Below are positions 52,812-61,162 of a DNA stretch of 64,000 nucleotides, one piece after another. The notes beneath the pieces were generated by a model. It was not told the origin of the DNA and ran no database searches. It saw only the letters and a program-made list of their open reading frames with translations. The stretch covers positions 2,294,001 through 2,358,000 of the forward strand of contig BEDY01000002.1 in NCBI GenBank assembly GCA_002335605.1, in the 5' to 3' direction. The DNA comes from Prillingera fragicola (Eukaryota; Basidiomycota; Tremellomycetes; Trichosporonales; Trichosporonaceae). The position numbers and the translations under genes are program-made. Each line of letters begins with the position of its first letter. Within the stretch, counting starts at the first letter, position 1.

Positions 52812-53273
52812 CTAGTCTTCCTCATCGCGCTTCACATCCTTACCGCCATCCTCCTCCCCCTGCCCCCCAGCGCCAGCCCCACCCTTCCCCTCACCCATCC
52901 GCTTAACCTATCAATCAGCCCCTGCCACAAAAAAGAACTCACAAGCGCCTTCCAGCGATACTTGACCCCAGTCGCGCCCCGCTGGACAAGCTCGGGATGC
53001 TCCTTGGCCGCCCCCCACAGCCCGGCAGTGAGGACCTTGTCAATGGCGGAAAGGAGGAGGGCGTCCTCATGCGGTGTCCATTTGGTGTATGTCTTACGTG
53101 GCTGGGTGTCAGTTTGAGAGAGGGTGGGAGATTACTTTGGTGGATTTGGTGGATTTGGTGGGTTTGGTTGGTTTGTACTCTGGTTGAGCTGTTGTGGAGC
53201 GGGAGCGGGTGGTGCGTTTCACTCGTCGTGGTTTGTTGTCCTCGTCTGAAGTGGTGGTGCGCTTTGGTGGCAT
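52812..53273 (-). CDS. Myb/SANT-like single-domain protein, array member 1
   Basis: Starts MPPKRTTTSDEDNKP with a Lys/Arg/Thr-rich disordered leader (KPTKPTKSTKSTK), then a phase-0 intron (GTAATC ... CCCAG). The domain exon begins PRKTYTKWTPHEDALLL and ends GVKYRWKAL: three predicted helices with Trp-spaced hydrophobic core, as in Myb/SANT or MADF-like DNA-binding folds. A second phase-0 intron leads to the tail VKRMGEGKGGAGAGG and an acidic end. About 120 residues. It is one of nine related genes in this region and belongs with members 5, 8 and 9 (GLW or HLW, then GVKxxW). DNA or chromatin binding is inferred from the fold pattern only. No catalytic motif. Confidence 0.8.
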
Positions 53274-53585
53274 TTGGGGTTTCTGGTGATATGAAGAATG
53301 GATGTGAAGTGGCCGTGGATGAGAGGGCAACATGAAGAGAATGTTCTCGGGACTGGGTGCTCGGCTTTTGTGAAGTGTTCTTTTGAGCTTGCTCTGTATT
53401 GCCACAAGGCGCCGCCCTCGAGACACAAAGTGGGAATGCAGAGAACTGCAGGAGAGCATGACATCTTTAAGGCCAGCATTCAGTGACAGAGCTACATACA
53501 TACGAAAGCACAGCTGATTCAAGAGCGTCCACCCCAAGAGCAACTTCTCTCATGTCCACGCCACACTGACAATCTCCCATTGTAA
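53274..53585. other. Spacer between array members 1 and 2
   Basis: About 310 bases upstream of member 1 and downstream of member 2. It should hold the member 1 promoter. No other feature was recognised. Confidence 0.4.
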
Positions 53586-53956
53586 TCACTCCTCTTTGGC
53601 ACTCTCCTTTCCAAGACCCCGCGCCTAGAATCAGTGCTGCACTCATCCTCAACAAGACTCACAACACCCTTCCACCTCCGCTTCACATGCGGGCTCTTCC
53701 GCCCCTTGAGCACTGCGTCCCCGCGAATCTCTTCAGTGAGATACTTGTCCACCACGCGGTTCACTGCCGCGATGAGGTGGGCGTCTTCTTCGGGGGTCCA
53801 GCGGTTGATTTGGCGGCGGGTGGGTTTGGGTTTGGAGTCGGTTGGGAGTGGCTCGGTCTTGGGGACCGGAGACGGGGTGGTTGACGAGGGTCGACGACGG
53901 GTGGTGGGCTTGGTTTCTTCGTCGGAAGAGGAGAGCTGCCGCTTGACTCTGGGCAT
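53586..53956 (-). CDS. Myb/SANT-like single-domain protein, array member 2
   Basis: Starts MPRVKRQLSSSDEETKP. The leader reads straight into the domain (RRQINRWTPEEDAHLI ... KSPHVKRRWKGV), so this copy lacks the first intron present in all its relatives. The second intron (GTGAGTCTTG ... TTCTAG) is retained and joins the short tail ARGLGKESAKEE. About 110 residues. Belongs with members 3, 4, 6 and 7 (KRRW or KxRW, then a small Lys-rich tail). Putative nuclear DNA-binding protein; no family name recognised. Confidence 0.8.
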
Positions 53957-54117
53957 GGTGGTGTGGGTGGTGTGAGAATAGTGATGGGATGAGCACACAC
54001 TGATAGCTTGACAGGGCACATGCATTACAGCGCTCGCACTCGATATGATCACACATGCTGCACACTGCAAATGCGGTCACATCTCAAAGCTGGCCAGAAC
54101 TACAACTGCATGCCTAG

Positions 54118-54503
54118 CTAGCTCTTCTTGGTCAAAGCGAGCGACTTGGCCTACCCGTCAGCGCACCCCGACACAGGACTCACAATGGTCCTCCACCGGC
54201 GCTTGGTTTCAGAAACCCCACGCTTGGCGAGTACGTGATTGGCCTTGACCCTGTCGCCGAGCGCTTCTTCCACCAGCGCAGTCACTTCCTTGATGAGCTC
54301 GGCGTCCTCCTCTGGAGCCCAGCGGTTGAGGGGTTGGCGGGGTTTTGGCTGGGGATTAGTTTAGGTGATGTGGTGAGGCTGACTTCTGTGTTGCGTTTTG
54401 GGGGTTTGGTGTGCTTTGTTGGCTTAGAGTCTTGCTCTTCTGAGTAGGGCTGAGACCGTTTGAGGATGGGTTTGTAGTCTTGCGGCTCTGGTGAGGATGA
54501 CAT
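54118..54503 (-). CDS. Myb/SANT-like single-domain protein, array member 3
   Basis: Starts MSSSPEPQDYKPILK, with leader DSKPTKHTKPPKRNTE. An intron (GTCAGC ... CCCAG) leads to the domain exon PKPRQPLNRWAPEEDAEL ... GVSETKRRWRTI. A second intron leads to the tail AKSLALTKKS. About 105 residues. The first intron has the less usual donor GTCAGC. Closest to member 4 by the leader, the NRW entry and the tail (AKSL versus AKGL), suggesting a recent tandem duplication. Confidence 0.8.
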
Positions 54504-54670
54504 GGATGGATGAGAATGATGGTGAGTTGAGAGGAGTGTGGCGCACAATGACACTTCACATCGACTCTGAAGGGCGACACTCAGTGGTCAGGCGCTGGCT
54601 TTCACTGTGCGGAGAGGAAGAAAAATACATGTACAGTACAGAACTCTGCTGCTCACTTCTCATCAGTGCA

Positions 54671-55064
54671 TCACTTGGACCCCTTCGCGTTCGGCGCCAG
54701 CCCTTTAGCCTCTCCCATCAGCCTCCCATATCGCAGCTTCTCAGTCACTCACAATGGTCTTCCACCGCCGCTTAATCTGCCACACACCGCGATTAGCCAG
54801 CAGCGGGTCGTTGGGAATCCGCTGGCTCGTGAGGTGTTCTTCTACAAGGGCATTAACAATCTCGACCAGGTGTGCGTCTTCGGCTGCTGTCCAGCGGTTG
54901 GAACTGGCGCGGGGTTTGGACTGGGGTCAGTGGGGTGGGGTGGGCTTGGTGGCGTGGCGTACTGATTTGGTGTCTTTGGGCTTTTTAGCTGGGGTGTCTC
55001 CGTCGGGGGAGGGTTCGTGTTTGAGCTTTGGTTTGATTTCTTGAGTGTCTGGTGAGGATGGCAT
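54671..55064 (-). CDS. Myb/SANT-like single-domain protein, array member 4
   Basis: Starts MPSSPDTQEIKPKLK, leader SPDGDTPAKKPKDTK. The domain exon SKPRASSNRWTAAEDAHL ... NRGVWQIKRRWKTI is flanked by two introns; the tail AKGLAPNAKGSK ends at 54671. About 105 residues. The acceptor before the tail could be two bases away, but only the AKGL reading matches the neighbouring copy in sequence and stop position. It is divergent from member 5 across about 340 bases. Confidence 0.8.
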
Positions 55065-55403
55065 TGTACTCGATTGCAGCGTGGGTGTAGTGGTGATGAG
55101 AAGAGCTGAGGAGTGTTCTCATAGCAAGTTGGTGTGTCCACTGGCGGCGGGATGAATGTGTGCCATATTCCTGCACGTTTGGGCACCATAGTCAGTACAG
55201 CAGTCTAGGCCTGCTTCTGTGGTGTGATGCTCGCCCTTTGTTCTTGCACGCTGTGTGCTGACAACACTGTGTGTCTGTCAAGAGGTGTGCTTACCACACT
55301 TGTGCTCGCAATCAGTGCTCTACAAATCCCAAGTAACTTTCTCACTCCACTTCTTTCTCCCCTTGCACTCCCACTCTACTGCACGACTATACACTACCAC
55401 ACA
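55065..55403. promoter_or_regulatory. Divergent promoter between array members 4 and 5
   Basis: About 340 bases between divergent array genes, the point where orientation flips. It holds both promoters; the member 5 side is pyrimidine-rich (TTCTTTCTCCCCTTGCACTC). No inverted-repeat structure is obvious. Confidence 0.5.
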
Positions 55404-55796
55404 ATGGTCAAGCGCTCACTCTCCACCGACTCCGAGTCTCAGGACGACTTCAAACCAGTAGTTGACAGTGACAACGACAAGCCTACGAAGAGTGCTCGCA
55501 AAACCAAGGGCAAGGTGCACCTCCCCATCATTCCATGTGCTGATGCCAGGCCACACCCCAGCGCAAAGAACGCAAGGAATGGACACAGGCCGAAGAGACT
55601 GCTTTCCTTGCAGCCCTCGACAAAGTTGCCCAGCAGCATTTGTGGGAGGTGCTCAAGGGCCATCCCGTGGTGGGTGGGAGGAGGAGTAATGGTGTCAAGA
55701 TGCATTGGGCGGCCATGGTGAGTCTCCTGAGCAGGCAGCATGGTGGCTAACTGGAGCCAGTACCGCAAGATCCAATCGCAGTTCTTGACCAAGTAG
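55404..55796 (+). CDS. Myb/SANT-like single-domain protein, array member 5
   Basis: Exons 55404-55514, 55550-55717 and 55761-55796 give 104 residues, all junctions in phase 0. Leader MVKRSLSTDSESQDDFKP, Lys-rich end ARKTKGK. The domain exon runs RKEWTQAEETAFLAALD ... SNGVKMHWAAM, followed by the tail YRKIQSQFLTK. The aromatic-basic start of the tail (YRK) matches FKR in member 8 and FRR in member 9, so the tail helix is part of the conserved fold, not a random end. E-E replaces the more common E-D after the Trp. Confidence 0.82.
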
Positions 55797-56139
55797 CACT
55801 ATTGCAAGCACTCTTGTATAGATTGAATGACCGCTGTGTATGCATGCAACCTGCGCGGCGAGTGATGGTTTCGGCAGAGCCTCAAAGCACAAGATGTGTG
55901 CCCTCCTCGCCGGTCACCCAACAACCGGTAACGTTCAGCGACAAACTCACGTCCTCCCTCAACAATCAGCATTGTACAAACTACACTCCTCTCTTTCTCG
56001 CACATCATGTTGTAACATCTCAGTCAATTGTGACACACTCCAGCCATCCTCTGCTACTCCCGATTCCATTCCCACCGTCACAAACGCAACACCTCCACTT
56101 CCAACTCTCATTCTCAAGGACGACAACTGGCAGCAAACA
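55797..56139. other. Spacer between array member 5 and orphan gene
   Basis: About 340 bases that are open in one frame without codon bias. The part just before 56140 is a pyrimidine-rich leader ending CAAACAATGG, a good fungal start context. If the orphan gene starts earlier, part of this would be coding. Confidence 0.4.
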
Positions 56140-57121
56140 ATGGGGCGTTGGTGGAGTCTTCCATGCTGCTTGACTAAGTCGTCTCTTCTGTTAGAAGACG
56201 TAGACGAACAACACCCACCCAAGCACAGGTCCAGCTGCCTCTGCATGTCATGCTGCGGCAACGACCTGGAACACGACTGGCCACAACCGACCAAGGCTGA
56301 TCGGCCGCTCACGCCTTCTAGATGCACTTCCAGCCTCACAGTGAGCCCTCTCCCCTCAGCTACATCTCAAGCTAACGTCCCAGCCCCCCTCCCCGGTCGA
56401 ACAACCCCTCATCTCAACAAGCTCCTCACCGACCAACTCGCTCCCCACCGAATCCTCGGACGGGCGGACCCCAACACCTCTCGTCGGCATTCTCAAATTC
56501 CGCCCCCACCTTACCCCAGCCGAGCGGGACAACGCAACCTGGGCAGCAGCACACATGCTGCAAATCGCCCACGAGATCACTCGCCTACACCCCAGCACGG
56601 GGGACACGCGTATCCCCGCAGCCCTCCGCGATCGATTCGCCGACACGCTCCGCCACGCCGCGGCGGCAAAGGGGCGCCTCACAATGGTGTTTCCTGCCGA
56701 AACGTATGCCTTCTCTCACATGCTTGAGGAAGCTGCTCGAGCAATGTTCACCTGGCCGCTGAGCCACGGTGAACTCGTGTTCTCCATAGACGAGCGATAC
56801 TGGCTCGTCCTCGTCCTCCGCACCGCCGCGTGGTATCTCAACCCCGACCCCGACGTGGCCGCTGGCGTGCCGAGCCCCCCGCCAGCGTCGTTTGGGCACA
56901 AGACGGCCGAGCTGTATTGTATCTGGATGGAAGTCGAGAGTGATCCTGGGTCGTATGAGGCGGCGGTGTCCCTTGTGGAGGAGAGGTTTGAGCAGCGCAA
57001 CAGCTGTGTTGTCGAGGAAGAGCCCGAGGTGCATGTTAGTTTTGCTGCGGAGCCGGTGAGGCCGGTCAAGGATACGAGGAGGCGGAAGTGGTTTTCTAGG
57101 ACTCTGGAGCTACTCTACTAG
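56140..57121 (+). CDS. Orphan protein inside the array
   Basis: Two exons: about 56140-56340, beginning MGRWWSLPCCLTKSSLL, and an exon from about 56384 to 57121, joined over a 43-nt intron with a CTAAC branch point. About 310 residues. The second exon has the strong C/G-ending codon pattern of real genes: GILKFRPHLTPAERDNATW, AALRDRFADTLRHAAAAK, DERYWLVLVLRTAAWYL, YCIWMEVESDPGSYEAAV, closing DTRRRKWFSRTLELLY. It looks like an alpha-helical globular domain. The N-terminus is Cys-rich and Gly follows Met, so lipidation is conceivable. No family was recognised and no Myb-like motif is present. The start is uncertain; upstream in-frame ATGs exist. Confidence 0.55.
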
Positions 57122-57346
57122 AGTCCATGGGCGAGGACAAGCTATACATAGTTTTTGCATGCTGGGTTGCTAGGTCTATAGCGCGATGAAGTACACGACA
57201 CGAACCATCTCCCGTGAGCACCTTTGGCAGCCTCAACTTAGGGCGCTGGCCGCTGCTCACAAGATACAGCCACACACCAAGACATCAACTCACAACCTCA
57301 TTCCCACACCACTCTACCCTCCTCATCCAATAATACCAACATCATC

Positions 57347-57812
57347 ATGCCAGAGAAACGCGCGCTGCCTCCAGCCACCGACACCAAGCCCCCTCTCACC
57401 AGTTCCGAACAAAGCGACGCCACGATCAAGCCCGAGCCCTCCTGGCAGCCCACATCCGACTTCGTCGTCAAGCCCGCGAAACGCGGTCGCGGCCGTCCCC
57501 CGAAGGACAAGACCAAGCCAATTGTGAGCCAGCTACGTCGGTGAAGCGTGAGTCCTCTGACAGCAGGCAGAAACAAACGATTCGCAAACCATGGACACCC
57601 CTCGAGGACGCCCACCTCCTCGCTGCGGCGGATAAGCTCATGGCGAGCTCGCTGGACGTCAAGGGCGACGCTGTACTCGCGGCCCGGGGTATGACTATGG
57701 CCAAGCAGCGGTGGAAGACTCTTGTGAGTCTGGTTCTGCTTGGGAGGCTGATGGGTAGTCGAGGCGTATTGCTGCTGCTGGCGGCGCGGACAAGGTCAAG
57801 GCTGAGGAGTGA
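57347..57812 (+). CDS. Myb/SANT-like single-domain protein, array member 6
   Basis: Exon 1 starts MPEKRALPPATDTKPP and ends with AT-hook-like GRGRPPKDKTKPI. A phase-0 intron ending CAGGCAG leads to the domain exon KQTIRKPWTPLEDAHLLAA ... MTMAKQRWKTL, and a second intron to the tail SRRIAAAGGADKVKAEE, stopping at 57812. About 125 residues. The RGRPPK core is a minor-groove (AT-hook) motif seen in chromatin proteins, the best direct hint in the array that these proteins bind DNA. The helix 1-2 loop is shorter than in the other members. Confidence 0.82.
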
Positions 57813-57922
57813 CCTCCATAGTGCATGCTGCTATATGTACAACTCGCTGCCGTCTAGCTCCCTAGCCCACTTCACTGTACAACGCTGTTCCAATGTCACA
57901 CTGCTGAGTTCACGAACACACC

Positions 57923-58132
57923 TCATTTCACCTCGCCGCCGGCTCCGCTCATCGTTCCCTCCAACTTGCCCTCTGGGGCTACCACTTTTGGTGAGCAGCG
58001 GCGCTCCCAGAGCGACATGTGCTCGTCATAGGCCGCCCGCCATTTGGGTCCATCCGGCGGGGCTAGCGCCTGCTCGAGAGTTGCAGGGAGGGCATCATCC
58101 AAAGAGCGCTCCGAGATCCCGACCGCCGGCAT
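57923..58132 (-). pseudogene. Copia-type reverse transcriptase N-terminal fragment
   Basis: A 69-codon frame (MPAVGISERSLDDALP) includes LEQALAPPDGPKWRAAYDEH, then MSLW and a VVAPEGK-like end. This matches the well-known start of the Ty1/Copia reverse transcriptase domain (pattern EAL..PD...W..A...E...L, then V..P.GK). Nothing after it continues the reverse transcriptase, and no integrase or LTR is seen around it, so it is a truncated relic or an exapted short gene. It is complete from ATG to stop, which leaves open that it is expressed. Confidence 0.5.
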
Positions 58133-58550
58133 TGCTGTGGCAGCGAGAGTGAGAGTAGGATGGGTGGATGGAGGAAGGAACCATGGACGCTGAGAGAGGC
58201 CAGCTTTTGTGTGGCTGATAACAATCTGCTTCCGTTGACAACAAAAGTTAATCGCCTAATCGTTTGATGTTGGCAGGTGTAAAGACAGAGGTCGTACACA
58301 GACGTTGTAACGTCGTAAACGATGCACAGATGCGAAAGACCCATGAAGCGTGGAGAGAATCACAGTTTGAAATAGATCTTTCTAGAGTTCCCCGGCGCTG
58401 TGTTTTTGTCCACTCAGCAAGCGAACTCCTGTACCACGGTGAAAGCCACAATGCGCCTCTCGCACACAGCATCCGAGCTGGCATGTCAGCAAACACGAGC
58501 ACACAACTCTGCCCAACACACCAACCTCATTCTCACACCACCTACTCATC
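58133..58550. promoter_or_regulatory. Spacer before array member 7
   Basis: About 420 bases holding the promoter of member 7. Just before its start lies CAACCTCATTCTCACACCAC, nearly identical to the leader of member 6. No other gene was recognised. Confidence 0.5.
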
Positions 58551-59142
58551 ATGTCAGTCAACCGCGAACCCACCCCAGCCACCCTCGACGACATCAAGGA
58601 CCTAATCGCGTCGTCTCCCGAGCCAAGCCCGTCTCCGGAACCTCGGACATCTCCCGAGCCTGGATCCACGCCAGAGCCAGTCTCGGACAAGGAGGATTCC
58701 GAGTTTCGTCCCAAGCCTGACAGTCCCTTTGACCTCAAACTCGAGTCCGAGTCCGAGTACGTCGAGGAGAGTGACGAGGACGTCAAGCCCAAGAAGCGTG
58801 CGCGTACGAGCCCCAAGTCCGAGAAAAAACCTAGGGCCTCGGTGCGTTTACTTCCTGGCCAAACAAAGCTGATGGCATAGAATGGAGGCGGCGGCGGTCG
58901 CAACCTGTGGACCGCGGAGGAGAATGCCTGTCTTCTTGAAGCTGTTGACCGCCTTGTGGCCGCCGGCCTCCAGAGTGAGGTCAAGAAGAATCCAATGCTA
59001 GCCAAGCGCGGTGTCAAGCGGGCTAAAGAGCGCTGGAGGCTGATGGTGCGTTTTTCTGTATAGCGGGGGGCTGGTGCTGATGGGATAGTCAAAGCGTTTC
59101 ATGTTGTCTGTTGGTGCTGGGACCGTCAAGGGTCAGAAGTAG
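58551..59142 (+). CDS. Myb/SANT-like single-domain protein, array member 7
   Basis: Exon 1 (58551-58841, 97 codons) is the longest leader of the array: MSVNREPTPATLDDIKD, then SP/EP-rich acidic repeats (SPEPSPSPEPRTSPEPGS) and a basic end KPKKRARTSPKSEKKPR that resembles a nuclear localisation signal. The domain exon NGGGGGRNLWTAEENACL ... GVKRAKERWRLM is flanked by phase-0 introns; the tail is SKRFMLSVGAGTVKGQK. About 170 residues. E-N replaces E-D after Trp. A polyglycine stretch joins leader to domain. Confidence 0.82.
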
Positions 59143-59319
59143 TTGATGGTACAGCTAGCACGTCGCAAGAACAGTCATGTACCATATGCTATCATGCTAT
59201 CCAATGGTACAGAAATGCCCAAGATTGAGCTCTGGACAGCGGCTCTGGCTTTTCACTCATCTGTAACCCTGCCATGCATGTCATGCGCATCTGTATAACG
59301 CGGCTTCGCTGATGATTGT

Positions 59320-59761
59320 CTAGCTAGGCTTGGGCGCGGCAAGACGCTTAAACTGGCCATCAGATACTGTGACGAAAGCAAACTCACAGCTGCCTTCCAA
59401 TGAGCCTTGATACCAGCATTCTGACGGGAAGCAAGTCCAGGATCCTCCTTGAGAACACCCCAGAGATGCTCAGAGACAATCTTGTCGATCGCAGCATAAA
59501 ACTTTGCGTCCTCCTCGGCGGTCCACTGACGCGGAGCTTGACCTTTGGCCTTCTTGGGGTTCTGGCGGTTAAGCTATGGGGAGGCCCTTGCCGACTTGGG
59601 AATCTCACCTTGGGGGCCTTGTTGCCAGTGGTCTTGATCTTGGGTTTCTCCTCGTCCATGGAATGGGACTCGGGCTTGATGTTGTCATCACCATTGCCGA
59701 CACCAGTGGCGCTGCGAGCCTCCGGCGAGAAGGAGGAGGAAGCGGGTCGCTTGGGCGGCAT
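59320..59761 (-). CDS. Myb/SANT-like single-domain protein, array member 8
   Basis: Starts MPPKRPASSSFSPEARS, the same MPPKR opening as member 1. Leader ends TTGNKAPK. The domain exon LNRQNPKKAKGQAPRQW, TAEEDAKFYAAIDKIV ... NAGIKAHWKAA is followed by an intron and the tail FKRLAAPKPS. About 125 residues. Very close to member 9 (both KAHWKAA; EHLW followed by KE(D/N)P), so these two are a recent tandem pair. Confidence 0.82.
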
Positions 59762-60049
59762 GATTTTGGATGAAAGAGAGAATAAGAATGATATGAAACT
59801 GTCAAGATTAAGCGACAAAAGCCTGGAGGGATAGTGGGAAACAAGTTCTTGTCAGGATGATGTGAGTGTGGCCGTCGGCAATTTGTGCCTTGTGTGACCA
59901 GCTGGTAGACTTCATAGGCAACCTCAGACAGCTCCAGTCGGCAACTGATAGGCTTATGAGGGCACCGTCAGCTATGAAGCACTGTCCGAGTAACAGAGCT
60001 ATGCATCCTGGCAACCACAACTCCGCCAGGCTACCTTGCGTGCGACTGG

Positions 60050-60450
60050 TCAGGTTTGGAAGTCATCCTCCGAAACTCCCCAGTCAGCGCCACAGTATGA
60101 GGGACAACTCACAGCAGCCTTCCAGTGCGCCTTGACACCAGCCGAGAGCCGCGCAGCGAGAGCGGGATTCTCTTTGGCCTTTTCCCAGAGATGCTCCTTG
60201 ACGATCTCGTCGACGAGGCCGTAGAAGAGGTCGTCCTCGGATTGCGTCCACGGGCGGTGGGTTTGCTTGGTGCCGGTTTTTTTGGTCTGTGGTCTCAGTT
60301 TGATTGGGAAGGCAGGCTCACCTTGCCTTTGGCGCTGTGGGTGGTTTCTGTATCCGAGACTTCAGACTCGGACTCGTGGTGACGGTCGCCGTGGTCGACT
60401 CCCTCGGCGGTGGTGTGAGGGTGTGAGCGAGGAGTGCGAGTCGCGGGCAT
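60050..60450 (-). CDS. Myb/SANT-like single-domain protein, array member 9
   Basis: Starts MPATRTPRSHPHTTAEG, leader ends THSAKGK. The domain exon TKKTGTKQTHRPWTQSED, DLFYGLVDEIVKEHLW ... AGVKAHWKAA is flanked by two introns; the tail is FRRMTSKP. About 110 residues. It is the right-hand end of the array on the present evidence; no further copy is seen up to 64000. Confidence 0.82.
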
Positions 60451-61162
60451 GTTGAGCTCAGTGTAGTTCTGATGTCAAGTCTTCAACGTGAGAACTTTGG
60501 AAGTTGTCAGACTGCCATAACGTCTCAACATCGGGACTTTGTGGGCACGAGGGCTTTCGGGATTTGGAGGAAGCACGTCACCAATGTATGTAGCACTGTA
60601 CTCGTGGGCTGTCTCGACCTGTGTGCAACAGCTGAGTTGAGGCAATGAGTTACAGTCTAGTGGTGTGTCATTGCTAGTTTGCGTGTACAGAGAAGGGGGA
60701 GTGAGGAATCGAGAAGTGAACGATGCAGCAAGAGGACACAGAACCCAGCACTCGTGCCGGCTTGACGATGAGAGCCGGTGATGGAGTCTGTTCCCAAGAA
60801 GTCTTCACGCACACACTCTTGTAGTCCCAACTGTGCAGCACAAGCCACTCCCAGTCCCGCCACGAGTTTCCTTCGTACTGTGGGCTTACCACTACGTACA
60901 AGTTCACGCCCAGTTAATGCACTTTGTGGGGTTCGTTGTGGAAGATATGCAGATCTGACATGTGATTCTGTTTATATAAGATGATGCACATGCTGGTTCT
61001 GGGAGTTGGTGCAGCCAATGTGTGTCGCTCGCACGAGAGGAGGATGGTTAGCTGATGTGTGTGTGGCGCCACACATTCCCCAGCCCACCATGGGAACCCG
61101 ACTTGTTATCATCCTCTCATCCTGTCATCCTCCCACTCTCCAGTCATTCTACCACTTGAACC
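60451..61162. other. Gene-free stretch, about 710 bases, right of the array
   Basis: No splice-supported frame was found. It separates divergent array member 9 and the Cys-motif gene and so should hold both promoters. A TTTATATAA run at about 60971 is a possible TATA-like element. Confidence 0.45.

Noticed and set aside
52812..60450. Array genes as domesticated transposases
   Set aside because: Some transposases have Myb-like N-termini, but no DDE catalytic region or terminal inverted repeats were seen around any copy. Kept open only as an evolutionary origin.
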